Assembly (NCBI RefSeq): GCF_000739015.1 | Contig: NZ_JPUG01000053.1 | Location: 62,001-126,000 of the forward strand | DNA length: 64,000 bases | Reading direction: 5' to 3' | DNA from: Microvirga sp. BSC39 | Lineage (GTDB): Bacteria; Pseudomonadota; Alphaproteobacteria; Rhizobiales; Beijerinckiaceae | In this document: positions 17,253-25,515 of the stretch, piece by piece | How the letters are laid out: each line of letters begins with the position of its first letter | How positions within the stretch are numbered: position 1 is the stretch's first letter | The notes under the pieces: model-generated | The model's input: only the letters and a program-made list of their open reading frames with translations | Database searches by the model: none | Told to the model about the DNA's origin: nothing | Position numbers and translations under genes: made by a program

Positions 17253-18191
17253 ATGCGCAACCCCTACGACGTTCTTGGCGTGTCCCGCTCTGCGAGCGAA
17301 GCGGACATCAAGAAGGCGTTCCGCAAGCTCGCCAAGACCTATCATCCGGACAGCAACACGAACGACCCCAAGGCCAAGGACAAGTTCGCCGAGGCGAATT
17401 CGGCCTATGAGATCCTGGGCGATGCGCAAAAGCGCGCCCAGTTCGACCGGGGCGAGATCGACGCCGAGGGCAAGCCGCGCTTCTCCGGTTTCGAGGGGTT
17501 CGGCGGCGGCCGGGGCGGGGCGGAGGGTTTCTCCGGCTTCGGCGGCGGCAATCCCTTCGGCGGGCGGCGCAGCAAGAGCGGTTTCGGGGCCGATCCGGGC
17601 GAGGACTTCTTCTCCCAGATCTTCGAGAACGCCTTCCGGGCCGGGGGCGAGAGCCCGCGCCAGGCCCGCGGCCGTCCCCGGCAGCAGAAGGGCGAGGATG
17701 TCGAAGCGACGCTCACGGTCACCCTTGAGGAAATCGCCGCCGAAGCGAAGAAGCGGGTCAGGCTTCCCACCGGCCGGGATGTGGACGTGGTCATTCCCAA
17801 GGGCGTCGCCGACGGTCAGGTGATCCGCCTGCGTGGCTTAGGGCAGGGCGCCCCCGGAATCGATCCGGGCGATGCGCTGCTGACCATCGCGTTCGCCCCC
17901 CATGAACGCTTCACCCCGGAGGGCGCCGACCTGCGGCTGCGCCTGCCGGTCGAGATCGAGGAGGCCGTGCTCGGCGGGTCGGTGCGCGTGCCGACGCTCA
18001 CCGGCACGGTGGAGATGAAGATCCCGCCGCTGACCAATTCCGGCCGCACCTTCCGCCTGCGCGGCAAGGGCCTGCCGGGCAAGACCGGCCATGGCGACCT
18101 TCTCGTGACCACGGAGATCAGGCTCCCGGAGATCGTGGACGAGGACCTGATGGACTATGCCCGCAGACGCCTCTCGGCCAAGGCGAAGTGA
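17253..18191 (+). CDS. DnaJ-class co-chaperone (CbpA-like, no zinc finger)
   Basis: 312 aa. The J domain at the N-terminus has NPYDVLGVSRSASEADIKKA and the HPD tripeptide in KTYHPDSN. A Gly/Phe-rich linker (GFGGGRGGAEGFSGFGGG) follows, then the two C-terminal substrate-binding beta domains (VRLPTGRDVDVVIPKGVADG; GNPF and FRLRGKGLPG). There are no CxxCxGxG zinc motifs, so it is a type II Hsp40 that stimulates DnaK. Next downstream on the same strand is fabI, behind a palindromic repeat. Confidence 0.9.
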   Translation: MRNPYDVLGVSRSASEADIKKAFRKLAKTYHPDSNTNDPKAKDKFAEANSAYEILGDAQKRAQFDRGEIDAEGKPRFSGFEGFGGGRGGAEGFSGFGGGNPFGGRRSKSGFGADPGEDFFSQIFENAFRAGGESPRQARGRPRQQKGEDVEATLTVTLEEIAAEAKKRVRLPTGRDVDVVIPKGVADGQVIRLRGLGQGAPGIDPGDALLTIAFAPHERFTPEGADLRLRLPVEIEEAVLGGSVRVPTLTGTVEMKIPPLTNSGRTFRLRGKGLPGKTGHGDLLVTTEIRLPEIVDEDLMDYARRRLSAKAK

Positions 18192-18240
18192 AGCAAAACT
18201 TCGGCTGGGCTGTTTCTGATCGCTTGCGTAACCCTCCACT

Positions 18241-18375
18241 GTCATTCCGGGGCGCCGGAGGCGAGCCCGGAATCCATAGACGCTGACGGTGCAGAAAGAG
18301 GCGCAACGCTGCTCGCCCTCTCCGGAAATGTCGTGGTTATGGATTCCGGGCTCCGCTGCGCGGCCCCGGAATGAC
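18241..18375. repeat. Long palindromic repeat element, copy 1
   Basis: Begins GTCATTCCGGGGC and ends GCCCCGGAATGAC; the inner arms are GCCCGGAATCCATA and TATGGATTCCGGGC. Same layout as 22077-22235 and 25361-25497. It fills most of the 331-bp gap between the dnaJ-like gene and fabI; no gene is seen in the rest. Confidence 0.8.
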
Positions 18376-18522
18376 AGTGGGGGTACCGTCGCTCTAACCC
18401 AGATCGCTGACCATCTACCGGCGATCCCGCGATGAGAATGCCAAGAGGGCTTCCCCGTGGACGATGGGTCGGTTAAAGAGGCCGTTCTTATTTGAACTAT
18501 CCAGCGACGATCTAGGTGAACT

Positions 18523-19347
18523 ATGGCGGAGACAAAGGCCACCGGCATTCTGGCCGGCAAGCGTGGCTTGGTGATGGGCGTGGCGAACAACCGTTCCATC
18601 GCCTGGGGCATTGCGCAGGCGGCCCGCCAGCACGGGGCGGAGCTCGCCTTCACCTATCAGGGCGATGCCTTGAAGAAGCGCGTCGAGCCCCTGGCCAAGG
18701 AACTCGATGCCCATGTGGTCGGCCATTGCGACGTGACGGACGGCGCCACCATCGATGCGGTGTTCGAGGAAGTGAAGCGCCTCTGGGGCTCCATCGACTT
18801 CGTGGTCCACTGCATCGCCTTCTCGGATAAGGACGAGCTGACGGGCCGTTATGTGGAGACCTCCGAGGGCAACTTCACTAAGTCCCTGCTGATCTCCTGC
18901 TATTCCTTCACGGCCATCGCGCAGCGGGCCGAGAAGCTGATGAACGAGGGCGGCTCGCTCCTCACGCTCACCTATTACGGCGCCGAGAAGTGGATGCCGC
19001 ACTACAACGTCATGGGCGTGGCGAAGGCGGCCCTCGAGGCCTCCGTGCGCTATCTGGCGGCCGACCTGGGCCCCAAGAACATCCGCGTCAACGCCATCTC
19101 GGCGGGCCCAATCAAGACGCTCGCGGCTTCGGGCATCGGCGACTTCCGCTATATCCTCAAGTGGAACGAGTACAACTCGCCGCTGCGCCGCACGGTGACC
19201 ATCGAGGAGGTCGGCGAGACGGCCGCCTATCTCGTGTCCGACATGTCCCGCGGCATGACGGGCGAGATCCTGCACGTGGATGCGGGCTACCACGTGGTCG
19301 GCATGAAGAACCCGGAAGCCCCGGACCTGTCCCTCGACAAAGACTGA
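18523..19347 (+). CDS. fabI: Enoyl-[acyl-carrier-protein] reductase (NADH)
   Basis: 274 aa. Last step of fatty-acid elongation, reducing trans-2-enoyl-ACP. FabI hallmarks: cofactor loop GVANNRSIAWGIAQ, HCIAFSDKDEL, and the catalytic TYYGAEKWMPHYNVMGVAKA with the Tyr-x6-Lys spacing. The C-terminus RNxxxR-like HVDAGYHVVGMK is also diagnostic. The start ATG 18523 is preceded by a weak ribosome site (CTAGGTGAACT). The phosphatase-like gene follows 31 bp later, and the order dnaJ-like, fabI, gpm-like recurs in related genomes as I recall. Confidence 0.95.
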   Translation: MAETKATGILAGKRGLVMGVANNRSIAWGIAQAARQHGAELAFTYQGDALKKRVEPLAKELDAHVVGHCDVTDGATIDAVFEEVKRLWGSIDFVVHCIAFSDKDELTGRYVETSEGNFTKSLLISCYSFTAIAQRAEKLMNEGGSLLTLTYYGAEKWMPHYNVMGVAKAALEASVRYLAADLGPKNIRVNAISAGPIKTLAASGIGDFRYILKWNEYNSPLRRTVTIEEVGETAAYLVSDMSRGMTGEILHVDAGYHVVGMKNPEAPDLSLDKD

Positions 19348-19378
19348 GCCTTAAGTCAACGCGTAACCGGAACCCGCC

Positions 19379-19972
19379 GTGACCCCGTCCCGCCCCACGA
19401 TCTACTTCATTCGCCATGGCGAGACGGACTGGAACCTCGAAGGCAGGCTCCAGGGGCAGAAGGACATTCCGCTCAACGATGTCGGGCGCGTCCAAGCCGA
19501 CGAGGCGGGCCGCAAGCTGAAGGCCCTCGCGCCCCACGTGGAGGACCTCGCCTATATTGCGAGCCCCATGACCCGCACCCGCGAGACCATGGAGATTCTG
19601 CGGGGGACCCTGGGCCTGCACCCGGAATCCTACAAGCTGGACGAGCGCCTCGTGGAGCTGACCTTCGGCTCCTGGGAGGGGATGACCTGGAAGGAAGTGC
19701 GCAAGGCGGAGCCGTCACTGGCGGCGCTCCGCGAGCGGGACAAGTGGCACTACGCCCCGCCCGGCGGCGGCGAGAGCTACGCCATGCTGGTCGACCGCAT
19801 CCGCCCCGTCCTCGATGACCTCACCCGCGACACGGTGGTGGTGGCCCATGGCGGCGTCGCCCGCGCCTTCCTCGCCATCGCCTGCGGGGTCAACGCCCGC
19901 CAGGCCGCCAGCATGGACATCTGGCAGGGGCGGGTGCTCGTGATCGAGGGGCGCGATCACCGCTGGGTGTGA
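19379..19972 (+). CDS. Histidine phosphatase superfamily protein (phosphoglycerate-mutase-like)
   Basis: 197 aa from GTG 19379. The phosphohistidine motif is FIRHGETDWN; the second half supplies the other catalytic residues, with LVELTFGSWEGMTWKEV (Glu) and VVVAHGGVARAF (His). Length and motifs fit broad-specificity cofactor-independent phosphatases of the GpmB/CobC type, not a glycolytic mutase. Likely in one transcript with fabI. Confidence 0.85.
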   Translation: MTPSRPTIYFIRHGETDWNLEGRLQGQKDIPLNDVGRVQADEAGRKLKALAPHVEDLAYIASPMTRTRETMEILRGTLGLHPESYKLDERLVELTFGSWEGMTWKEVRKAEPSLAALRERDKWHYAPPGGGESYAMLVDRIRPVLDDLTRDTVVVAHGGVARAFLAIACGVNARQAASMDIWQGRVLVIEGRDHRWV

Positions 19973-20010
19973 GGAAATCGCCGTTGTTTGTCGGCTTTAG
20001 AGCTCGGCCT

Positions 20011-20676
20011 TCACTGAGGGGTTGCCTGCTGACCGCTGCTGCTTTGAGGCGTGCTGGGCATCGGGATTACCGGGTTGGGCCGAGCCAATAAACTGGTCAG
20101 CCACCTAATCTTATAGGTGAGTTCTCCAATCCACCTACTAATAGTCTTGTAGTTTTCTGGCTCGGCTGCCGCTTCTTCTCTGAATAAGATGTCAGATTTT
20201 TTATAGAATTCGAGAGCTTTCTCAACATCTACAGGGAAGACTTGCCCGTTTTCATGCATTAATCCAAGATTCCAATGCGCATATGCCTCGCCACTCTCTG
20301 CGGCTGATGTAAACCATTTAATGGCCTCATTATAATCTCTTTGGACCCCATGGCCTTCACGAAAAATTACACCAATGTTGTTTTTCGCTCTGATGTTTCC
20401 AAGCTCCGCTGCAGCGAGCCACCACTTAAGAGCTGCTGCATAATCTTGGCGTAACCCCTCGCCCCTGAAATAAAGCGTGCCCAAGACGAGCATAGCTGTA
20501 GGGTCGCCCTGCTCTGCGGTGGGTTTAGCGAGCTCCAACGCATGGAGATGCTTCCCAGTGACGTAGGCACGCCTAGCTTCTGTACCGGAAGCCATCGCTT
20601 GCTGTGGGCACAACAGACATAGCAAGATCACAGATGCAAAAAGGCGGCAGCTCAGATCGCTTGTCTTCGGTTTCAT
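20011..20676 (-). CDS. Exported Sel1-repeat protein
   Basis: 221 aa from ATG 20676 (an upstream ATG 20697 is less likely). The signal peptide LFASVILLCLLCPQQAMA is followed by about three Sel1-like repeats (ALKWWLAAAELGNIRAKNNI; AIKWFTSAAESGEAYAHWNL) and a Pro/Ser/Gln-rich tail. Sel1 repeats form alpha-solenoids for protein-protein contact, often in cell-envelope or signalling complexes. The coding sequence is clearly more AT-rich than neighbours, hinting at acquisition. It stands alone on its strand. Confidence 0.75.
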   Translation of the reverse strand: MKPKTSDLSCRLFASVILLCLLCPQQAMASGTEARRAYVTGKHLHALELAKPTAEQGDPTAMLVLGTLYFRGEGLRQDYAAALKWWLAAAELGNIRAKNNIGVIFREGHGVQRDYNEAIKWFTSAAESGEAYAHWNLGLMHENGQVFPVDVEKALEFYKKSDILFREEAAAEPENYKTISRWIGELTYKIRWLTSLLARPNPVIPMPSTPQSSSGQQATPQ

Positions 20677-20879
20677 CAAACACCCTCCATGTCGCATGTT
20701 GTAACATACAGTAGCGTGGATATGACGAAACTAGTTCCTGGATCCGCGTGACAATGAATTCTTGAAGAGCAAACTGAACAGCAATTCGTTCGGGCTGACA
20801 TTGGTCGGTAGACGCGATCACCACTCGGCATTACGGGGTGAGATGCGACAACCTTCACCGCGCTCCCGCGTTGAAGGAC

Positions 20880-21299
20880 ATGCAATACATCTGCGACGCT
20901 CCGGGCTCGACGACTTGGTTTCTCATCGAAACCGAAGGGGAGGCTGCGCTCGAATCCGACGCCATGAATCATGCGGTCGAGAAGCACTTCCGTCTCGCCT
21001 GGGAGGCGGCCACCCAGACCTACCGGTCCACGTCGAGTTCGTTCGTCGAGAAGAACATTGGCCTCAAGGCTCACGTGCAGCGCGTCATGCCGCTGTTCCT
21101 GACCCTGCGCGATGCGGAGGGGCAGGCGCTCGTCACGGCTATGCTGCCGCCGGGCGGGCGCCCTGATCCGACCTTCAGGATCATCATCGTCGGGCCGGAG
21201 AACCGCGATCCTTATCTCGAGCAGGGGGAAGCCATCCGGACGCTGGGCGAGCATTTCGGCCTCACCCTCGACCGAAGCCGTTGCTACCCGTATCGCTGA
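20880..21299 (+). CDS. Conserved hypothetical protein
   Basis: 139 aa from ATG 20880, chosen because GAAGGAC lies four bases before it; an ATG at 20838 would add 14 unlikely residues. Begins MQYICDAPGSTTWFLIETEG and contains GLKAHVQRVMPLFLTLRD. No signal peptide or recognised domain. It may be a cytosolic protein restricted to this bacterial group. The VOC gene follows on the same strand after about 120 bp. Confidence 0.6.
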   Translation: MQYICDAPGSTTWFLIETEGEAALESDAMNHAVEKHFRLAWEAATQTYRSTSSSFVEKNIGLKAHVQRVMPLFLTLRDAEGQALVTAMLPPGGRPDPTFRIIIVGPENRDPYLEQGEAIRTLGEHFGLTLDRSRCYPYR

Positions 21300-21422
21300 A
21301 CGCCCCTGACGCTCATGGCCTGTACGGATCGGATCCGCCTGGAATAATGTCGATCATCAACCCCGAGGGAACTGTCCCGTATGCGGGGATGACCGCCTCA
21401 TTCGACCATGCAGGAGACCGCC

Positions 21423-21827
21423 GTGAATCAAGGGATCGCCCATATTGCCCTTGTGGTCCGGGACTACGACGAGGCCATCGACTTCTATGTGAACAAGCTC
21501 CGTTTCGAACTGGTCGAGGACACGTACCAGCCGGAGCAGGACAAGCGCTGGGTGGTGGTCAGGCCGCAGGGCCAGGGGAGCGCCTCGCTGCTGCTGGCAC
21601 GGGCATCCAATGCCCATCAGGAGACCTTCATCGGTAATCAGGCCGGCGGCCGCATTTTCCTGTTCCTGCGGACCGACGACTTCTGGCGCGACCATGCCGC
21701 CATGATGGAGGCCGGCATCGCATTCGTCCGGAAGCCCAAGCAGGCGGACTACGGCATCGTTGCCGTGTTCAAGGATCTCTACGGCAATCTGTGGGACCTC
21801 GTTCAATTCACCGACGGCCGCCCCTGA
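21423..21827 (+). CDS. VOC-family protein (glyoxalase-like)
   Basis: 134 aa from GTG 21423, which lies 7 bp after AGGAG; the ATG at 21408 overlaps that ribosome site and is unlikely. Family segments are IAHIALVVRDYDEAIDFYVN at the N-terminus, FLFLRTDDFWRDHAAM in the centre and AVFKDLYGNLWDLVQF at the end. The metal site His and terminal acidic/Asn residues are in place. The substrate is unknown. Confidence 0.78.
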   Translation: MNQGIAHIALVVRDYDEAIDFYVNKLRFELVEDTYQPEQDKRWVVVRPQGQGSASLLLARASNAHQETFIGNQAGGRIFLFLRTDDFWRDHAAMMEAGIAFVRKPKQADYGIVAVFKDLYGNLWDLVQFTDGRP

Positions 21828-21843
21828 TCACCCGCCGCGTCAT

Positions 21844-21991
21844 CCCCGGACTTGTTCCGGGGGTCCACGTTTTCCCTTTGCGCCTCTCCAGCCTCATCCT
21901 GAGGAGCAGCCGCGAGGCTGCGTCTCGAAGGATTGTCCCATGCTCTTTGGAGCCTCCTTCGGGACGGTCACTGCGTGACCTCCTCAGGATG
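21844..21991. repeat. Hairpin plus a second palindromic repeat family
   Basis: CCCCGGA-cttgt-TCCGGGG at 21844-21862 could end transcription of the VOC gene. A perfect 12-bp inverted repeat follows, CATCCTGAGGAG at 21894-21905 and CTCCTCAGGATG at 21980-21991. The latter belongs to a CATCCTGAGGAG element I recall as common between genes of rhizobia-like bacteria. Confidence 0.6.
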
Positions 21992-22076
21992 CGGGCGCAG
22001 GGAGAGACGCGACCGCTTGCAGACGTGGATGGCCGGGACACGCCCGGCCGTGACGGAGAGGGAATGCCCCTCCGCG

Positions 22077-22235
22077 TCATTCCGGGGCTGCGTAGCAGAG
22101 CCCGACCCGAAGGGCCGCGCCGAAGGCGTGGAAATCCATAAACACCACGTCTCAAGGAGGGGTGAGCAGCGTTGCGCCCTTTCTGAACTGTTGGCGGTTA
22201 TGCATTCCAGGCTCGCCTTTGGCGCCCCGGAATGA
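22077..22235. repeat. Long palindromic repeat element, copy 2
   Basis: Starts GTCATTCCGGGGC and ends GCCCCGGAATGAC, with inner GGAAATCCATAA and GTTATGCATTCCAGGC arms that have diverged from the other copies. It lies in the 892-bp gap before aroC, directly upstream of the promoter at 22273. Confidence 0.75.
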
Positions 22236-22272
22236 CAGCGGGTCGGTAGATATGTATGTTCCTATTTTGTTC

Positions 22273-22301
22273 TTGACATTTATCCTAAGCTCGGCTATAC
22301 G
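22273..22301 (+). promoter_or_regulatory. Sigma-70-type promoter upstream of a candidate ncRNA
   Basis: TTGACA (22273-22278), 17-bp spacer, TATACG (22296-22301). This is the best sigma-70 match I noticed in a gap. It is too far from aroC (about 420 bp) to be a simple aroC promoter and directly precedes a potentially folded, gene-free segment. Confidence 0.6.
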
Positions 22302-22302
22302 T

Positions 22303-22511
22303 TTCCTTAGACCTGTTCCTGTCGAGGGGCGCGCTCGCGAGGCGTCGCAGTGTGGGAGCAGGCACGGTCCTGTGGGTGGGGTGACGCAGCCCCACTCGAC
22401 AGGAGGCCCAGGCTGCGTGCCGGTGGTCGGAATCGGTCTCAGGCCCCTGTCGAGCAGACGGACCCCGCCTTGAGCGGTCACCGGGCCGGCCTCGCCTGTC
22501 CGCCTAAAGAA
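22303..22511 (+). ncRNA. Candidate structured RNA of about 210 nt
   Basis: The segment right after the promoter has no convincing reading frame but strong pairing potential. The ends pair (TTCCTTAG at 22303-22310 with CTAAAGAA at 22504-22511, one mismatch). CCTGTCGAGGGGC near 22318 can pair with GCCCCACTCGACAGG near 22389. Alternatively GGCACG near 22361 pairs with CGTGCC near 22416, and CCGGTG with CACCGG. Size and closed ends would suit a 6S-like RNA, but I could not match any named RNA family. A long aroC leader is the alternative. Confidence 0.35.
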
Positions 22512-22525
22512 GCCGTGCGCGAAGA

Positions 22526-22573
22526 GGCAGCTCGGCTCTTCCATTCACTCACCACATAGCGAGCCGGGCTGCC
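22526..22573. repeat. Imperfect inverted repeat after the candidate RNA
   Basis: GGCAGCTCGGCTC (22526-22538) and GAGCCGGGCTGCC (22561-22573), one mismatch, 22-nt loop. There is no T run, so it is not a clear terminator. The remaining 146 bp up to aroC show nothing else. Confidence 0.45.
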
Positions 22574-22719
22574 TGTCGCGCCACCCTCGATCAACCTTCA
22601 GGCTCGCAACACCCGCTGCGGGCCCCAAGGTGCTGGCTCTTTGACATCGATCCATCCCATCGCCAGCGTGACACCGGGGCGCTTTGGTTTTATGACGCCG
22701 TGAACCCTGAAGAAGCGCC

Positions 22720-23835
22720 ATGTCCCACAACACCTTCGGTCACCTATTCCGCGTCACCACCTTCGGCGAAAGCCACGGGCCGGCCCTTGGCTGCGTGATC
22801 GATGGCTGCCCGCCCATGATCCCCCTGGAGGCCGCCGAGATCCAGGCGGAGCTCGACCGGCGCCGGCCGGGCCAGTCGCGCTTCACCACCCAGCGCCAGG
22901 AGCCGGATCAGGTGAAGATCCTCTCGGGGGTGTTCATTGATGAGCGCACGGGCCGGCAGGTCACCACCGGCACGCCGGTCGCGCTGATGATCGAGAACGT
23001 GGACCAGCGCTCCAAGGACTACTCGGAGATCAAGAATTCCTACCGTCCGGGCCATGCGGATTTCACCTATGACGTGAAGTACGGCATCCGCGACTATCGC
23101 GGCGGCGGCCGCTCCTCGGCCCGCGAGACGGCGGCCCGCGTGGCCGCAGGCGCCGTGGCCCGCAAGGTGCTGGCCGGGATCACCATCCGGGGTGCCTTGG
23201 TCCAGATGGGCCCGCACGCCATCGACCGCGGCAACTGGGACTGGGACGAGGTCGCCCGCAACCCGTTCTTCTGCCCCGACGCCAAGGCGGCGGCCTTCTA
23301 CGAGGATTATCTCGACGGCCTGCGCAAGGCCGGCTCCTCCATCGGAGCCGTCATCGAGATCGTGGCCGAAGGCGTGCCGCCCGGTCTCGGCGCGCCGATC
23401 TACGGCAAGCTCGATTCCGATCTCGCCTCCGCGCTCATGTCCATCAATGCGGTCAAGGGCGTGGAGATCGGCGACGGCTTTGCCGCAGCGGCTCTTCGCG
23501 GCGAGGAGAATGCGGACGAGATGCGCCCCGGCAACGGCGGCGTGCCCACCTTCCTGTCGAACCATGCCGGCGGCGTGCTCGGGGGCATCTCCACGGGCCA
23601 GCCTGTGGTCTGCCGCTTTGCCGTGAAGCCGACCTCCTCGATCCTGACGCCCCGCGCCAGCGTGACCCGCTCCGGCGCCGAGGCCGAGGTGATGACCAAG
23701 GGCCGCCACGATCCCTGCGTCGGCATCCGGGCCGTGCCGGTGGGCGAGGCTATGGTCGCCTGCGTCCTGGCCGACCACGTCCTCCGTCACCGGGGGCAGG
23801 TGGGGCAGAACGCGGCTTGGCCGTTCGAGGTCTGA
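22720..23835 (+). CDS. aroC: Chorismate synthase
   Basis: 371 aa. Converts EPSP to chorismate, the end of the shikimate pathway, using reduced FMN. Family signatures are [18 protein letters not shown] at the start, [34 protein letters not shown] and [20 protein letters not shown]. The active-site His residues in GESHG and in GHAD are present. Length is standard. AAGCGCC precedes the ATG, so the ribosome site is weak. Confidence 0.96.
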   Translation: MSHNTFGHLFRVTTFGESHGPALGCVIDGCPPMIPLEAAEIQAELDRRRPGQSRFTTQRQEPDQVKILSGVFIDERTGRQVTTGTPVALMIENVDQRSKDYSEIKNSYRPGHADFTYDVKYGIRDYRGGGRSSARETAARVAAGAVARKVLAGITIRGALVQMGPHAIDRGNWDWDEVARNPFFCPDAKAAAFYEDYLDGLRKAGSSIGAVIEIVAEGVPPGLGAPIYGKLDSDLASALMSINAVKGVEIGDGFAAAALRGEENADEMRPGNGGVPTFLSNHAGGVLGGISTGQPVVCRFAVKPTSSILTPRASVTRSGAEAEVMTKGRHDPCVGIRAVPVGEAMVACVLADHVLRHRGQVGQNAAWPFEV

Positions 23836-23868
23836 GGCAACCCCGCAAAGCCACACAACCTGGACGTC

Positions 23869-23947
23869 ATGGCCGGGCTCGACCCGGCCATCCCAACCCG
23901 GAAAAGCGCCGCGCCTCTCCAATCGGGATCACCGGCACAAGGCCGGT
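23869..23947. repeat. Two hairpins after aroC
   Basis: ATGGCCGGG-ctcga-CCCGGCCAT (23869-23891) and ACCGGC-acaa-GGCCGGT (23931-23947). The first may stop transcription from aroC. Both look like REP-type elements of this genome. Confidence 0.5.
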
Positions 23948-24008
23948 GATGACGACGGAGCCGGTTCTGAAGCCCTCCACCCATACATTTTTGCAAGGGC
24001 AGGCATGC

Positions 24009-24031
24009 GGATTTTAGTTTTACTAAAATCC
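24009..24031. promoter_or_regulatory. Perfect palindrome in front of the HTH-RibB gene (putative operator)
   Basis: GGATTTTAGT-TTT-ACTAAAATCC, a perfect 10-bp inverted repeat ending 22 bp before the start of a gene whose product begins with a Cro/C1-type HTH. AT-rich arms in a GC-rich genome and the spacing over the promoter/5' leader make it a likely operator for autoregulation. A terminator is less likely as no T run follows. Confidence 0.55.
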
Positions 24032-24053
24032 TGTCCTCAGCTAAGTCAGGCTT

Positions 24054-25343
24054 ATGAAACTGGCTGAGTGGCTCACCCGCAATGGCGTCTCGCGCGTGGA
24101 ATTCGCGCGGCGGATCGGCGTCACGCCCGGCGCCATCACCCAGATGTGCAATTCCGAACAGGCTTGGCTCTCGCGGGACACGGCGGATCTGATCGCCCGT
24201 GAAACCCGTGGCGCCGTCACGCCCAACGACTTCCTGCCCCCGGCCGCCAAGGAGGCCCTGATGCCCAATTCCGTCACCGATGCCATCGAGGCTTTCGCCC
24301 GCGGCGAGATCGTCATCGTCACCGACGACGACGACCGCGAGAACGAGGGCGACCTCATCGTCGCGGCTTCCCTCTGCACGCCGGAGAAGATGGCCTTCAT
24401 CATCCGCAACACCTGCGGCATCGTCTGCGCGCCCGTGACGGCCGCGGAAGCCCGCCGCCTGCGCCTCGATCCGATGGTGGCCTCGAACGACGCGCCCCTC
24501 GGCACGGCCTTCACGGTGACGGTCGACGTGAAGCACGGCCTGACCACCGGCATCTCCGCCGAGCAGCGCTCGAACACCGTGCGGGCGCTCGCCAACAACA
24601 ACATGGGCGCGGCCGATTTCGTGCGTCCCGGCCACGTCTTCCCGCTGATTGCCAAGGACGGCGGCGTGCTCATGCGCTCGGGCCACACGGAGGCTGCGGT
24701 CGACCTGTGCAAGCTCGCCGGCCTGCCGCCGGTGGGCGTGATCTGCGAGCTGGCGAACGACGACGGCACGGTCATGAAGGGCCGGCAGATCGACGCCTTC
24801 GCCGAGACCCACAACCTGAAGCGCATCTCGGTCGCCGACCTCATCGCCTACCGCCAGGCACGGGAAAAGCTCGTCGAGCGCATCGCCACCTTCCCGGTGG
24901 AGACGCAATGGGGCTCGTTCACGGGCTATGCCTATTCGACCCCTTTCGACAGCGTGCAGCACATCGCCCTCGTGCATGGCCGCATCGGCGACGGCACCAA
25001 CATCCCCGTGCGCCTGCACCGGGCCAATGCGCTCACCGACGTGTTCGAGGGCGGCAAGGCGGTGAACGCCTCCCTGCAGCGTTTCGTGAAGGAGGGCAGG
25101 GGCGTCCTCGTCTACCTGCGCGACGGCACGGCGGGGGTGCCGACCACGTCCTTCGCTGAGACCGAAGAAACGGAATCGGAGGCGATGCGCTCCAGCCAGT
25201 GGCGCGAGATCGGCCTCGGGGCGCAGATCCTAAAGGACCTCGGCGTCGCGTCCATCCGCAACCTCGCCACCTCGAGCCGCTCCTATGTGGGCCTCTCCGG
25301 CTTCGGGATTGAGCTTCTGGGGCAGGAGCCGATCGAGGGGTGA
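24054..25343 (+). CDS. ribB: 3,4-dihydroxy-2-butanone 4-phosphate synthase with N-terminal HTH and degenerate RibA domain
   Basis: 429 aa. Residues 1-65 form an XRE-type helix-turn-helix (LAEWLTRNGVSRVEFARRIG, then VTPGAITQM). From residue 70 is DHBP synthase (riboflavin synthesis from ribulose 5-phosphate) with TDDDDRENEGDLIVAA and MRSGHTEAAVDLCKLAGL. The last 200 residues resemble GTP cyclohydrolase II (REIGLGAQILKDLGVASIRN) but lack the CxxxxxxxxxxCxC zinc cysteines, so this half is catalytically dead (RibBX type). An internal ATG at 24261, 6 bp after AAGGAG, matches the canonical RibB start, so a short HTH-free form may also be made. Palindrome 24009-24031 may be the target of the HTH. 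Confidence 0.88.
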   Translation: MKLAEWLTRNGVSRVEFARRIGVTPGAITQMCNSEQAWLSRDTADLIARETRGAVTPNDFLPPAAKEALMPNSVTDAIEAFARGEIVIVTDDDDRENEGDLIVAASLCTPEKMAFIIRNTCGIVCAPVTAAEARRLRLDPMVASNDAPLGTAFTVTVDVKHGLTTGISAEQRSNTVRALANNNMGAADFVRPGHVFPLIAKDGGVLMRSGHTEAAVDLCKLAGLPPVGVICELANDDGTVMKGRQIDAFAETHNLKRISVADLIAYRQAREKLVERIATFPVETQWGSFTGYAYSTPFDSVQHIALVHGRIGDGTNIPVRLHRANALTDVFEGGKAVNASLQRFVKEGRGVLVYLRDGTAGVPTTSFAETEETESEAMRSSQWREIGLGAQILKDLGVASIRNLATSSRSYVGLSGFGIELLGQEPIEG

Positions 25344-25360
25344 GGGACGATCCCTCCGCT

Positions 25361-25497
25361 GTCATTCCGGGGCCGCGCAGCGGAGCCCGGAATCCATAAC
25401 CGTTAACGTTGTAGAAAGAGGCGCGACGCTGATCACTCCTCCTTGAACTGTCGTGTTTATGGATTCCGGGCTCGACCTGCAGTCGCCCCGGAATGAC
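25361..25497. repeat. Long palindromic repeat element, copy 3
   Basis: GTCATTCCGGGGCCGCGCAG...GCCCCGGAATGAC with inner GCCCGGAATCCATAA and TTATGGATTCCGGGC arms. It fills the gap between ribB and the convergent HDAC-like gene. Very close to copy 1 (18241-18375). Confidence 0.8.
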
Positions 25498-25515
25498 AGT
25501 GAATAACCTTTGAGA

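Noticed and set aside
22303..22511. Naming the folded segment as SRP RNA, RNase P RNA or tmRNA
   Set aside because: I looked for the conserved cores of these RNAs (the SRP GGAAGG-type loop, the RNase P GAGGAAAGTCC segment, the tmRNA tag) and found none, so it is left unnamed.
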